From Cinnamomum chago (Eukaryota; Streptophyta; Magnoliopsida; Laurales; Lauraceae), in NCBI GenBank assembly GCA_038049695.1, contig CP142452.1:67771501-67835500 (forward strand): a DNA stretch of 64,000 nucleotides, read 5' to 3'. The first letter of the stretch is position 1. Every line of letters begins with the position of its first letter. Both the position numbers and the translations under genes were made by a program. Positions 12,449-24,870 of the stretch are shown one piece after another. Below the pieces are notes generated by a model, which saw nothing but the letters and a program-made list of their open reading frames with translations, searched no databases and was not told where the DNA came from.

Positions 12449-14397
12449 TTAGTCTATCTCTACTCTTGTTCTTCATCCTCATTTGAAGTGAGAAATTTGC
12501 ATATGACGCGTGTGCTCTCCAGCAAGTATGATTTGATACTATGGGCTGTTGCTCTTTGCTCTTTGCTGATATTTTCTATCTTCACTGCTCATATTGATTT
12601 AGATGCAAGGATGTAAAAATATAATGCTTTTTGAAGGATGGACTAACTTGATGTGTAGATCTTGTCACTACGAGCGCATAGGCAAAAGTGGTGCTGAAAT
12701 CCAACTCCAGATGACTTTGATATCACAAAAATAAGTCGGGGCCCTTAATCTAATCAATCCTACTTTTACTATGCCCTGCTGATGTCAGCCCTTATCTTGT
12801 TGGGCTGCAGTTCTGAACAGCTGGGCCTAATCATTTCAACCAGTGCTTGATGAAGCAGCGCAGGGAAGGGAGGATAGCCAACGGGCTAAACTCCTCGCCA
12901 AAAGGCTTAGGGATGGGGATCCATAGGATCAAACCTGTCTTGGTCACACACCACAGACACACAACCAAGAGAAAACTCAATAGAAAACTTTATTAATCAA
13001 TGCATTGTCCCTAAAGAGGGATTACAATCCTTTATATAGATTTATACTCTAACCTATTCTTGGAAACAACTCTAGTTAAAATAAGCACTAAATCGATTAA
13101 GAGAAACTTTCTAATTAATCTCTCAATTATTCCTAAAATCCAGCAAATACTAAAATTAAAACTCTTACATGATTTGAAGATCTTTTTATGGGCATGGCCC
13201 ATTGGGCTGCCGGACCAAGGATCTGGCCTGCATCACTTGACCTATTTTGAATTAAACCCGAGCTCAGGCCCACCAATCAAGCCCAACACGTGTCACATAA
13301 AAAATCATGTGCAAGGGCCTCCCTGTTTTCCTCTTTCGTTTCTCCCTTGGGCTATGTGCAGTGACAAAAGTAAAAAAAAGTTAAAAGTTAAAAGTTAAAA
13401 GGGTTCAAACCTCTTCTCCTTGTCCTGTTTGCTGAGGGGGAAAGAAGAGGGTGGCACTGCTCCTCTTTGATGTTTGAGGTCAATGGCAGTGGCAGTGTCC
13501 GACATCGATGGTGATGGCTGCAATGGGGCTTGGCGACGCTGGAGGGTGTTACGAATCTTACGATGGCGTTGATCAGAGAAGACAATGCTGCTGTTGCGGG
13601 GTTTTGGTGCACGGTATTCTCTCTCTCTCTCTCTCAAACTTTCCCTAAAACCACAATTTGCTGATCACAATTTGCTGAGACTGATTATTTATTTGGCCAT
13701 CACAAAAAACACACCTAACACAAGGTCTCTATCTTCTTGTGAGTATCCTAAATCTGGGATCTTTGGGTATGATTTTATCATGAAAGGATGCAATTTGTGT
13801 GAATACATCAATCTACATACCTATTTGCCAATTTGGATAAAGAAATTCCTTATATTCAGAATATCATTTTTTGCCGGTTGTGTTCTCTTGCCAGCCACCA
13901 AAATCGTTGATGCAGTTTACTTCTCTCCAGGTGAATAGGTTTGCACCTTACCACTGAAAACCAAATATGGCTGTGCCTTTCAAAAAAAAATTGATGTCAT
14001 CTTTGGTAAGTGGTCCTAGGTTCTTTTGAATTATCTCTCAAACCAAAGATAGTAGGAAAAATCAGTGCGGCAGAGCTATAGGTTTATCTCAAAAGATGGT
14101 TTACTTCCATAATGGTGCATGAGGCTAGGACAAAACCAAAATGATTTAAATGAAAACCTTCATGCATGGCCTGTAAGGTTTCCAGGGTACCTTTTGTGTA
14201 ACTTTGGCTTATTACAAAGATGATATTTCACTAAATAGATGAGATTATCATGGAATAAACTAACAATGAAGTAAGAGACCCTTTGTACAAAGGAAAGATA
14301 AATTTCTGCTACCAGCCAATCAATACAGTAAAATTATTGTAGTAGTAGAAATGAGGAAAATTATGTGCTACCGGCTATACTGAAACAATACACGAAC
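12449..14397. other. CPA intron sequence, possible LTR remnant
   Basis: No coding exon seen. On the minus strand 13050-12950 shows TATATAAAGG, AATAAAG and gttgtgtgtctgtggtg, the layout of an LTR promoter/polyA region, so an LTR remnant is likely but unbounded. Short ORFs at 13388-13640 look like chance. Confidence 0.3.
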
Positions 14398-14538
14398 CAG
14401 AAATTTTGAGGGCTGTGCCTAGCAGCAGAGATCACCGCCACCAACTCAAAGTCCGCACCCGGTCCTTCCGCATCTTTTCCACTGATGCAATAAACAGAAC
14501 AGGATCCCTTTGGATAAGTTTCAGCATCCAGTGCTCCT
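14398..14538 (-). pseudogene. CPA: CPA exon 5-equivalent with in-frame deletion
   Basis: 141 bp. Reads GALDAE directly joined to TYPKG, then SGKDAEGPGADFELVAVISA and ARHSPQNF. The family normally has an IQRYV-type stretch of about eight residues between LDAE and YPKG, which is missing here. It ends TG, completed by C from exon 6 to give Cys, as in the family. Confidence 0.85.
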
Positions 14539-15098
14539 CTATTATGAGTCCAAGAAAAAAAATTACCAAATTATTATTATTATCAATATCATATCATGAT
14601 AATAATAAAAGAAGCCCCTAAAATCTGCCATACTCTTCAAATACAAAGTATTAAACCAATTTGAACTTTGAAGTTTGAAATGATACATGTCAAAGGACTC
14701 TAAATCATTGTCAAAGCCATTGTCCCATCTATCTACGGTGGGTTACAAGGCCCTAATACAGGACATGTATATGTAGTCTAAAGTCCAGATGTCAGACATC
14801 ATTTACAATAATAAATTTTAATAAGTACTTAAATTAAGAAAAAAAAAATGATAAACAGGTTTTCATGTGGACCAAAAAAAATCTAGCATTGGAGACCACT
14901 GTAAACCCATTCATGCTCTTCAAGAAAAAGACGAGTTGGACTCTTGCAACAAGAGGACAATATGCTTCAGCATACCTAGAAAATAGTAAAGTGGCATTGA
15001 TAAACATATAGCTTTTGCTCAGCCAAAGCAACAACAGGGATTCAATTTTTGTATGTAATCATAACAGTAGATACTACTGTTACAGTCATTTGACCTAC

Positions 15099-15163
15099 CG
15101 AAATTCCTCGATATAAGATGTTGGAAGCTCTCCTTCAGTAGCAGGTCTCACATTTGTTCAAAC
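15099..15163 (-). pseudogene. CPA: CPA exon 4-equivalent with TGA
   Basis: 65 bp between CCTTTAG and GTAGGTC. The second codon is TGA where the family has a Cys; the rest reads TNVRPATEGELPTSYIEEF and ends with two bases of an Arg codon. One base change would account for the stop. Confidence 0.85.
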
Positions 15164-15375
15164 CTAAAGGAATTTATAGCATCAAAACATAAACTATGAA
15201 TAAATTCTTTGATAATTAATTCATAACAGAGAATACAAGTAATGGTATGACTCGGCTCAGAGTTTGGGATGAAGTCAATGACCAAGGAAACAAAAGAAAG
15301 GCATTGATGTATGTTGATGTTATAACCTCTCGAAAAGAAATATACAGGGCCGTCTTGATGATGTATATGTGTGTG

Positions 15376-16964
15376 TGATGCAGGATGGACCTGCAGCCTA
15401 TGATGCACGGATACTTCAGAATGGGCAACGTATCGTGTCGTATCGTATCCGATACGTCAGTTTTTATGTGTAAAATCCATGTCCCTACTGTGTCCATCAC
15501 GTGTCCTTGCCGTATCCATGCCGTATCCGGGTATCATAGCCTGCAGCCCACACATGGGGCCAAGATAGTTTAGGACTTATTTTATTTCCCTAATTATTTG
15601 TCATTATTTTTCAATTTTATTTAATGAGTTGTCATTAGGATAGTTTATGATTTTATTTGCTTTCCTAGTTTGACCAGGTGACTAAGCACATAAGTTTTCC
15701 TTTTCTTTTCTTTTTTTCTTTTTTTTATAACTAAGTTTTCCTTTTCTTATTTATATGCATATTGTAGAGATGGAATTCAGAGTTGAAGATGAATAGAATT
15801 TGTGGGTTTTATCCCTTGGAGGTGCGTCCTCATGTGTGGAAGACTCTGTGGAAACCATTATCGTGCTTTGGCACTTTTCCAATGCAAACCCTAACCCTCA
15901 AATGTAAAAGATTATTTATATGCTCAATTATCCAAATCACTCAATCAAATCCAAGTAGTGGTCAATCAAGTCCAAGCAACTCTTGCAAGGATGGAATCTA
16001 ATTTGATCAATTTAGAAAATGATCGGTGTGCATATAATTATCACAATGATGGAGTTCATTATTATATCAAACATTTAATACAGAACATTGAAAAGCAATG
16101 TGAAGAAATAGAAGAGTTCAAGATAGAATTAGATGCAACTGCCTTCAAACAAGAGGACAACGTCGATTGAAAACTAGAAGATGCAAAGGAAAAAGAGGGG
16201 AAAACGGACATTGAGGACATGGATCTAACGAATGTTCCAAAAGAGGCATGTAGATCATCAAAAGAAAATTATATTGTTCCAGTGGATTCAAGTAAAGAAC
16301 CAGTCATTGAAATTCCCTATAATAATTTTGTCTGGGGGGATCAGCAATGGAAACTCTAAGAGTGCATTAAGATATGGAAGATTCTTCAATTGAAGCATCC
16401 AAAGGTTCGATTGCGCATCAACACAATATCTGACTATCGAAGGAAGCGATATGTCAATCCTACTTCAAACCAAAAAAAAAAAAAAAGAGATTAAATTAAG
16501 CTTTCAAGCCATGCATAGAAAATGAAGAACACCCAATGCATCAAAAGTTCATACGGTGGATCTTCAATCAAGGGAGACATCTACAGAACTTGAGGTCAAA
16601 TTCTCTCCAAGCTAAGGAGAATGATGCAAGACGGACATGCAGGCCCACACATGGGGCCAAGATAGTTTAGGAATTATTTTATTTCCCTAATTATTCGTCA
16701 CTATTTTCCAATTTTATTTAATGAGTTGTCATTAAGATAGTGTTTGATTTTATTTGCTTTCCTACCTTGATTAGGTGACTTAGCCCCTAAGTTTTCCTTT
16801 CCTTATGCAGATGCATATTGTAGAGATGGATTTCAGAGTTGAAGATGAATAGAATTGTGGGTTTTATCCCTTGAGGTGCGTCCTCGTGTATGAAAGTCTT
16901 TGTAGAGACTATTATCGAGCTTTGGCACATTTCCACGCAAGCCCCAACCCTAGAGCCTACATCA
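15376..16964 (+). mobile_element. Short gypsy-like LTR element with both LTRs
   Basis: 3' LTR 16622-16964 (TGATGCA...CATCA) and a 5' LTR from 15376 to about 15900 share most of their sequence (cccacacatggggccaagat, tatcccttgaggtgcgtcct). 5-bp flanks are GTGTG and GTATG. Before the 3' LTR is the purine-rich taaggagaa. The ~720-bp interior keeps only a gag-like coiled piece (QVQATLARMESNLINLEN and a later stretch) and no PBS, pol or integrase. The 5' LTR carries a MITE. Confidence 0.75.
15398..15539. mobile_element. ~142-bp MITE inside the 5' LTR
   Basis: The 3' LTR has an empty site here. Inverted ends CTATGATGCACGGATAC and CTATGATACCCGGATAC are flanked by cctgcagc (15390-15397 and 15540-15547). 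An 8-9 bp duplication fits hAT or Mutator; the CCGTATCC words inside are repeated several times. Confidence 0.8.
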
Positions 16965-17653
16965 GTATGAAGTAACGGTCACATTTGGTCACCAAATCCT
17001 AAGGAAAAGATTTCTACTTTCCATAAAGTCGTGGAAAACCCATGTTTGGCAATTGTAAATCCCTTTGAGGAAAGGATTTGGAAATAGATTTGTGCATTTA
17101 AACCAACTCTTCTCAGCAATTTGCATTAATATGCACTAATATCGACGTAAAATCCTCAGCCATAAAAATCCTTAGCAAGGAATCCCTGTTTCAGAGGTAC
17201 TGAAGTTACCAAACGTGCTCTAAAGCATAATAGAACAACTTAACAGGCTTTACTATAAGTAAGTAGCCCAGTATAGTAATAGAGACATAGTTCTGACTTC
17301 TACTGGCATCTCTACTGGCATGGTGAGGATAACACCTCTTCTGAACTGCCAGCCCTTTTACAAATAACTGATTGAGTGTAAAAAAGAAAATGTTCAAACC
17401 CCAACAAAATACATATCAGCTATTTATGAACAATGACAACTACAATTAATACTATTCTGAAAGCAATGGTCACAAATGAAGCACCAACTACGAACCAAGA
17501 GATCCAAACCCTACTGTTGTGGAGTTAAATTGTAGGTTATGGAGTAAGTCAGGGTATCAACTGGAATCCAACAACCTTAATTATATGAATAGATGTCAAG
17601 GAATGAAAAGGCAATCGAATGTTCCTGACAATTCAGTCAATGAAGGGGCAGGG

Positions 17654-17657
<4 letters not shown>
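16965..17657. other. CPA intron, no exon seen
   Basis: A ~240-bp stretch from about 16990 (tcacatttggtcaccaaatcc) to 17220 (ttaccaaacgtgct) has loosely inverted ends and repeated ggatttgg/ccaaatcc-like words. It may be a worn MITE. Nothing else recognised. Confidence 0.3.

Positions 17658-17719
<62 letters not shown>
17658..17719. repeat. Compound microsatellite (GT)n(GA)n
   Basis: About 16 GT units run directly into about 15 GA units within a CPA intron. Confidence 0.95.
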
Positions 17720-17724
<5 letters not shown>

Positions 17725-18221
17725 GATGCAAGGAAAATCCTTGGTCTAACTACAACAAAAATACTAGGTCCAACTACCCAGTGCATGGAAGGACTTTACT
17801 GCCACACCAAAGCAGATAGACAACAGAGGTGAGGTTGATTGAGCAGTTCTCTTTAACAAAGTGTAATTCAGGATGGAAACTGCACAAACATCATTTACAG
17901 TTACTCGACTGTGAATTGTGAAATTATTTCAAAAGTTACAGTAGACAAGTTGAATCAATAGGAAGAGAAGCATTCACAGCCATAGGGTAGAGCGGTTCAA
18001 TAAGATGAGGTTTCTAAAGCTACTCATAGTTAGACTATGTTTTTTTGATCGGTTATGGTAAATTATATTAAAAAGAAGAGGGGTTACAATGAAACAACAT
18101 TGGAGATAGATATAATGCAACATCTCTCAAAGTGTTATTCTGAGATTTCCTTTCCGGTCTATTTGCATCCTAATATAACTAAAACCAAAAGTAAGATTGT
18201 TGGAAGAATAAAGAAAATTAC

Positions 18222-18311
18222 TTGTTTGACATGGTTGACAGTAGCAACCTGGCAAGTCCTTGGATCAAGATACTCAATCTCATCAATTTCCCCAAATGTC
18301 GTAATGAGCAC
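18222..18311 (-). pseudogene. CPA: CPA exon 3-equivalent
   Basis: 90 bp, 30 whole codons. It begins VLITTFGEID and includes YLDPRTCQVATVNHVKQ, which is the well-conserved block before the VRPA segment in CPA. Flanked by TTTTCAG and GTAATT. This is the most 5' exon that can be found. Confidence 0.85.
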
Positions 18312-19780
18312 CTGAAAACACATGGTGTAATAAATGTAAGTGATGCATGTGCACAGAGACAATCTAGGCCCCATGAGGAACAAGATATCACCTGAAAAGT
18401 TATGCCAAAAGAAAATGATCCACAAAAAAATTTAGGAGCATACAAGTGCTATTTATCCAACATTGACCACACATTAAGAGAACAGAAAAATCTGGGCCAT
18501 CCTAGATACTACTAGCAAAGCGTAGTAATACAAAATCATCTGTCAGTTTTAAATTACAACAAGCTGAAGGCATAGCTTGGTTTGATTCCACAAGTCAAAA
18601 TGGCGACTCAGCCACGATGGCCAGTCCCACCAAGGTTGGGACGAATTCATTCGCACAACTTGGGTATGTACTTGAAAAGTGAGCCCCAGAGACTGCCAGT
18701 TTTGCAGAGTGATAAACTAACACTACATATCACAAGGAAGCTATTCGATTCAATTTTGACTAAGTTAAAATCTAATTGATAATTTTATTATTTTCCATCT
18801 CCAATCCCACTCCACTTCAAAATCTCTCTCACCCCTCACATAACTTGCCCCGTAATATCTCTCCAACGATTCTCTCCCATTTCTTAATTCTTTATTTTTT
18901 TTCTTTCCATCTTTCCTCATCTCAACCAACCATCTTTCTTTCCTTATTTCCCTCATATATCCACACCACCTAAATTCTCTCCTCTCTCTAACCTAACTCT
19001 CCACTATAAAGAACCTATCCCATATTCAACGCCAGATGACCTTCTCCACCACACGTTTTCTCTCTTCCCCATTTTTTTTTCTCTACTTTTCTTTGCAAGT
19101 TTCTTTTATGGCCCTGCGTGGCTAAAGCTTTGTAATTGGTCGAAGAAGACGGAAGCCTCGGAATCAATAAACTGTGAGATCTAATTTAATTTTTATTATT
19201 CAATTTATTCTTTGAGTATGGGTTGTTCTTCTATTCTTATTTTCACGATTGTCTCGTTTAATTGCTAGGAGGCCTACTAGTTTATTATTCGTTGCAACTT
19301 ACTGCTAAGTTAGATATCAAATCCGTAATTGTTTGATCCCTCTAATTTGTGAAGCAACTAATATTTAATAATTTGCTGCTTTGAAAATTATTAGATATTA
19401 GGAAGAACACTCCACTAAATTAAACGGAACCACTTGTGCTTGTGTTGTTTAGTTTCATCGATCTCTCTAAGTCTTAATGCTGTTACTAGATTAAATCTTT
19501 GGCGCTTGTCTTGGGCTCTTTAGTAATTAGGGTTAATTGGAATGTGTGTTTTCTACTTAACTGAATAAGGAGATAGGCAATTAATTCCAACGATGAATAT
19601 TCAAAGTATAAATTGATATATATATATTTGCATCTATAATCAGTTATAAAATTCCGATGGTGGAAGTTGATTTTGACCAATGCTTGCTCTTTTGATTAAT
19701 TCCTTTATCTTAATTTGAATTGCTCTTTATTTGTTTTTTTTTTCTCTTGAAATTGCAATCAAAACTTCAACCCCCAACCC

Positions 19781-19815
<35 letters not shown>

Positions 19816-19925
19816 CCTTTATCACATAGCATAAACTTGGCTAGACACTCTCCGTGGGAATGATCCTTACTCTCACTACTACATATATTTTTTAGAGTAA
19901 AGGTTTTAATATTTTTGGGTGCCTG
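18312..19925. other. Region upstream of CPA exon 3, no gene seen
   Basis: I looked here for the missing N-terminal CPA exons and found none. It holds pyrimidine-rich DNA (18780-19090) and a 31-base C run at 19782-19812. The stretch after it (taaggatcattcccacgga complement) resembles gypsy element ends. Confidence 0.35.
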
Positions 19926-21060
19926 CGACAGCACGCCACACTACAAATCTTCTAAAAATTAAGCTTTAAACAACTAAGTAGATCATTCAAATGAAAACAC
20001 ATTTTTCAAATCAAACTATATAAACATAAGTAGAATTCAAACACATGCATTCCAAACATTTCATTCACTTGCCTCTACCCCAAACAGGTCCTAGAAGTCC
20101 TCCCAGAAATCTCCTCTCTCAGCACAACTCCAAGCTACAAAAACCCATGGAAAAACCATCTCAAAAGAAATCCAGACTTTTGAAATAAAAGGGATTCTTC
20201 AAGAACCACTTTGCATGAATGTTAAAAAGCTTCTCTAGGGTCTAGAGAACCCATTGCTAGAAGGAAAAGATCAGGTCTTACCTGAAAGTGTAAAAATCCA
20301 CAAGAAGAGCTTGGTGAGGAAGAAGAATCCAGCAGAATTCTTTCACAAATGGTATGGTTGGAAAGCTTGATGGGAGAGGAAGAGGAAAATGAGATCAAAA
20401 ATTCCTTTTTGGGCTGATTTCTTTGACATGCAAGATGAGAGAGAGTAGCTAGAAGAAGAGAATGAGACTCTCTTGACACAACAGAAATTTGAAATGAAAG
20501 AGTGGGGAAGGAGAACCAATGTGGGTTCTTAGCTTAAGTCAAGTGGTTGTGGGCCCCAATGGCCTCAATTCTTCTAATGGCTGGAACTACCATCTATGAG
20601 TCCCGGATGAGATCGACGAAAGAGGCAAAATTGATCGTAAAAAAATCTAGTTTCCCAGTAGTATATTTTCCTCATGATTTGCAAATTTCGAAACTCATGC
20701 ACAGATTTGTTATGAAAAGTCATCTTTTGCCTTTTTTCTTGAAAAATGTGATTTCTGAATTTCAAATTTGGACGGATGTAACACAAAGTTTGTTGAGGTA
20801 AATGAAACAAATCGAAAAGTGTATAAATCGGGATTTTTTTAAATGAAACACAAATTCCCACACGAACATAAATCACACGGGTCACCCCGGACCGGGTCAA
20901 ACCAAACTCAACGACTCTCAAAATTCTCCAAAGCTATGGAAAATCTAACCAAACTAAAATATAAGCTAAACATCAAGCTAATCGTCCCCTCATCCCACTT
21001 AGAGACTAATCACAGTTAAAAAAATAATTAAACATACTAAACCTGGGTCGGGGTCTGACA
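19926..21060 (-). mobile_element. Possible LTR
   Basis: The minus strand starts TGTCAGACCCCGACCC at 21060, like gypsy LTRs that begin TGTCA..CCC, and ends near TGTCGCA at 19926. No target duplication is found and no partner LTR, so the limits are uncertain. Confidence 0.35.
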
Positions 21061-22225
21061 ATGAGTCTATCCAAAAAATAGTGAAGATACCAAATAAGGC
21101 CACACCTACTACTCAATATGGTAGTTGTCTTCCTCTCGGAAAAGAATAAAAGAAAAAAGAAAATAAGATGAATAAATAGAAAGTAAAATAGAGAGAATTG
21201 AGGGCTTGGACTATGAACGAAACAAGTGGCCGAAAGGATAAGGAAGAAGTGGTTCCTTTGTTAGAGTTTTATGCTAGACATCTGGTGATATCGCCGGATA
21301 AGGCGAACATCCGATGAAATCAAAGGATAAATGCAAAATGTCAAGAAAAAAAAAAAAGAAGGAAAAGACCAAAGATAGACCCTCACATGTTAATATTAAT
21401 TTTTTTTGTCCTCCCGCTGTTGCATGCAAGTGTAAGGGATTTTTTTCCTGTAAAAATCCACTAGAAAAATCTAAGATTGGAATGCTAATTGGCTGATCCT
21501 GTTGCACAGGGGATGTTGCTTTGCTTCTCCTTCTACCTTATTATGCATTGGATTGGATGTATAGTATTTTTGCGGTAGCCAAGCTAAAGGGATTCTATTT
21601 TTTTACTATGGTCTCCTAATGCCAATTGTATCACAACATTGTAACAACTTATTTGGTTGCATTTTGAATGACCTCAATATTTTTTCCAAACTTAGTTTAG
21701 GTATGAGAGTTAAACCCATATTAGAAGTGATCTATGCTGTGATGTCAATATTACTATCATTCTTGTCAATGAGTAGATAAGTTATATACATTGAAGCGAC
21801 ATTAATTTAATGTTGTCAATTTTGTTCTTACCAACTTTATTACAGGAGATGAATTGCGACAGCCATGACTCCGTATAGAATGCCAGATAAGGCTAGATGA
21901 CTGAAGTCATTAATGATGTTGATAGAGACAATGATGTCTTGATTAGTGTGTTCTCAATGATGTTGAGCGTACCAATGAGATGGTTCTACCAAAAAGAAAA
22001 GAAACAAGGCTGAGTGTATATTTGCATTCTTCCTAACTATTTTATTAATAATCTACGTAGACATCAAATGGATGCAAGCATTATGGGAGTGAGGAGTAAT
22101 TATGGATGTTTGTCAGATTCAGCAACATTTATGAAAATTTTCTCATTTCTCGCTCTCATATGCCAAACAAATTCAATTTCAAAGGAAGTGAAAGATGCTT
22201 ATGTTACCCACAGTGCTTCATTGGC

Positions 22226-22229
<4 letters not shown>

Positions 22230-22277
<48 letters not shown>
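22230..22277. repeat. (TA)n microsatellite
   Basis: An uninterrupted AT/TA run of about 47 bases directly beside a MITE. Confidence 0.95.
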
Positions 22278-22280
<3 letters not shown>

Positions 22281-22430
22281 GAGGTACTCTTGTGAGAGAC
22301 TCTCACCTTACTATAAGAGATAAGGTGGGGACCCTCACATCCATATCCAATGTCAACAACTTAAATTTGAGGCCCCCCACCATTATCTCCCATAATAAGG
22401 TAAAAGTGTCTCTCACAAGAGCACCTCCCA
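22278..22430. mobile_element. MITE with TGGGAGGT ends
   Basis: 153 bp, inverted ends TGGGAGGTACTCTTGTGAGA and TGGGAGGTGCTCTTGTGAGA, almost fully self-complementary (ccatatccaatg / acttaaatttg centre). Related to 46892-47197. The target duplication cannot be read because it sits in TA repeats. Confidence 0.75.
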
Positions 22431-23190
22431 TATACACACGCGCGCGCATGATAACTTTTGCTGAGCATGGATATAGCCAACATTACAATTTAAATATTCA
22501 TGCACTAAAAGAATTTATAGACTTAAGAAAGAAATTTAAAAAAAATAACACGGGTACAAGAGTACTAGTTTATATAATCCCAAAGCTAGAGCTAGTGGTG
22601 TGGAAAGAGGAGAATTTAAATAGAAAGGGAGTGGTAGAGTTTGGATTGAAATGAAGTTTTTGCAGTAAAGGAGAAGTGTGGGTTGTTAAGAATGGTTTTG
22701 TAAATGGATAAAGTAGGTAGTTGCATAACTGATGAAAACTCTGAAGTTACTTCATATCACTGGCCACCATGGCCTGCTAGAAATGAAAGGTCGACTGTCC
22801 TTACAATGGCAAGATTTGCAGCCGGTTGATTTGTTTTTCATGAAAGGAGCAAAAGGAAAGTGGGGTTCAAATTATGAATAAAGTTAACGAGTAGGGGTTA
22901 AAGTTTAAAAAAAAAAAACACTAGGGGCCTCTTCGTGCAGACTTCATGGCTGTGGCAATGTAATTCCGATCTATTAAATAGGAAAACGATAACCCCACCG
23001 CTGCAAAACGAAAAAAAAAATCTTTTAGCCCTTTTCGTCGCTGAGAAAGATTGCATCAAATGACCCAAATCCACTCCGCTTCCAAGAAAATGGGGCTTGC
23101 ACAAACGCACCCTAAAAGATAAAAAGTTCACTTCTCGAGAAGTTATTACACTTGGTTGAAGTGAGAAAAAATAAATAGCCAAACCGGAGT

Positions 23191-23907
23191 AAAAGGCATT
23201 AGTGGTGTCGCATCAAAGTCTACTTTCCACTCCCCTCGCATTTTTTCATCCAAACAACATTGAACAAAAAAAATCACATCACCACTTTAATTCTTTAAGG
23301 GAAATTTTCAAATAAGGCATTGGGTTTTTGCCTTAGTTCAAAAAAGGACATAAGTTTTAAAATTTTTCAAATTAGTCCTATGTTTTTCAATAAAACTTCA
23401 ATTAAGGCCATATGGTCATTTAAATTTATTTTTATGGAATTTTCTGTCAATTTTTTAAAAATACCCAGAGTACCTTCATTTAAAGTTATGACATGGTTCT
23501 GGCAGCAACTACATTTAGCCGATCTATGTGGAAATGCTAGTTTTTCTCGATCACTATAAGGCTGTCAGTGAAAAAAAGGAAAAGATTATAGAGGAAGTGA
23601 AAGAGGGTTTTATTTCATTCAAAGATAGTTTGGGTAGTTTAAAAAAATTGAAGAAAAAAGTTGCCGAAAAATAGCTTTAAATGGATAAATGTCCTTAATT
23701 GAAAATGTCAAGGAAACTTTGGGGACTAATTTGAAAAGTTTTAAAACTTGTGTCCTTTGAAATAAGGTAAAAATCCAATGCCTTATTTGAAAATTTCCCT
23801 TAAAGAATTAAAGTGGTGATGTGATTTTTTCTGTTCAATGTTGTTTGGATGAAAAAATGCGAGGGGAGCGGAAAGTAAACTTTGATGCGACACCACTAAT
23901 GCCTTTT
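23191..23907. mobile_element. 717-bp foldback element
   Basis: Arms of about 235 bp (23191-23424 and 23676-23907), ends AAAAGGCATTAGTGGTGTCG, high complementarity (ggaaattttcaaataaggca on the left, tgccttatttgaaaatttcc on the right). Unpaired centre of about 250 bp. No transposase. Confidence 0.75.
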
Positions 23908-24619
23908 TGAAATAAGTCATGTCCACTTATTGCATTTAGTGGAGGCATCATGTGTCCCCATCCCTTCAAATCAGAGGGACCCTACCCTTATTTTATGTCA
24001 AAACCATTTCATTTTGATTTAGGGACTCCTTCCCTTGTAGGCTGGAATTCAAACAGACTATTCAGACAAGCCTCTTTGGACTCTGAAGAGAAAAATTAAA
24101 ACTACTTGACCTAGTTAATTTAATAAATCCTCAATTTAGATTCTCACATCCTCAATTCCAAGATTATAATTTGTCAATTGGAGAACTTGTACCTAATATA
24201 TATCATTTGGAGAAACATAGTTCACATGGACAATGATTATATCTGAAAAGGAAATAATTAACATACATTGATTGCCACTCTAGTAAACTCTAACCCCTAC
24301 TAAACTTCCATGCTATGCTTGGAGTTAGGCAATACACTGTAGAAGTGACCATACGAAAATCTTCAACCAAGGGCTGAAATGATATATATATATATATATA
24401 TGTGTGTGTGGAAATTATCATATGCACACCTCATGCATAGTGTGCATATTGTGCACCTAGTAGGGGCCCACCTGATGGTCAATATGAGTGGAACAAAAAA
24501 CCCCACATCCCTATAGTACACACACCCTTTGGATTTTCGCCCATTCGAATGGTTGGGACCTTTGGATCCACTGAATGTACCCATCCAAATTGATTGGACT
24601 TATGGGCCTTAGACTATTG

Positions 24620-24870
24620 GATGAGGCTGATTTTTTTTATACAAGAGGCCCTCGAGCATGATTTTTTTATACAAGAGGCCCTCGACCATATCTTCAAATG
24701 CCCCTAATCCAATCCCAAAGTAGGCTAGCACATGGGCCCCACAATGAGATACACATGGAAAGCTCCATGCCCACCTCGCATATGAAATGACCATACAACA
24801 GAACTAAGACTTAAAACCTATTGCAGTAACACCCTTGTCCTCTTAACCAACTGAACTACATTGCCATGTA
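24620..24870 (-). mobile_element. tRNA-derived SINE-like sequence
   Basis: The minus strand has TGTAGTTCAGTTGGTTAAGA (about 24858-24839), close to a tRNA A box, and a weak B box (GGTTTTAAGTC) about 40 nt later. A ~30-bp tandem repeat (atacaagaggccctcga) follows at 24636-24692. It cannot fold as a full tRNA. Probably a decayed SINE head. Confidence 0.4.

Larger units (their letters stand above)
2164..18311 (-). pseudogene. CPA: F-actin capping protein alpha subunit (CPA), decayed gene
   Basis: The capping protein alpha/beta dimer binds actin filament barbed ends in the cytoplasm. Exons in order, all phase-compatible: 18311-18222, 15163-15099, 14538-14398, 4811-4733, 3725-3643, a probable ruined exon near 3560-3480, and 2265-2164. 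The translations follow the family in order: EIEYLDPRTCQVATVNHVKQ; VRPATEGELPTSYIEEF; GKDAEGPGADFELVAVISAA; SWRSIWNIEFKDDLQ; VDAHYFEEGNVQLDAN; RRKLPVTRTLFPWHNTLQ. The N-terminal exons were not found up to the TPS gene. Lesions: TGA as the second codon of exon 4 (15160-15158), about eight codons missing in exon 5, and a 5-bp insertion with TAA in exon 7 (3677-3675). Introns are swollen by transposons, the largest about 9.6 kb. A functional CPA should therefore exist elsewhere in the genome. Exon numbers follow the order inferred from the family. Confidence 0.88.

Noticed and set aside
12171-12482. Gly- or Pro-rich frames around 12300
   Set aside because: Produced by the 21-base C run in the PIF/Harbinger MITE.
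22014-22654. Frames with IYIYIY runs
   Set aside because: Translation of the TA microsatellite.
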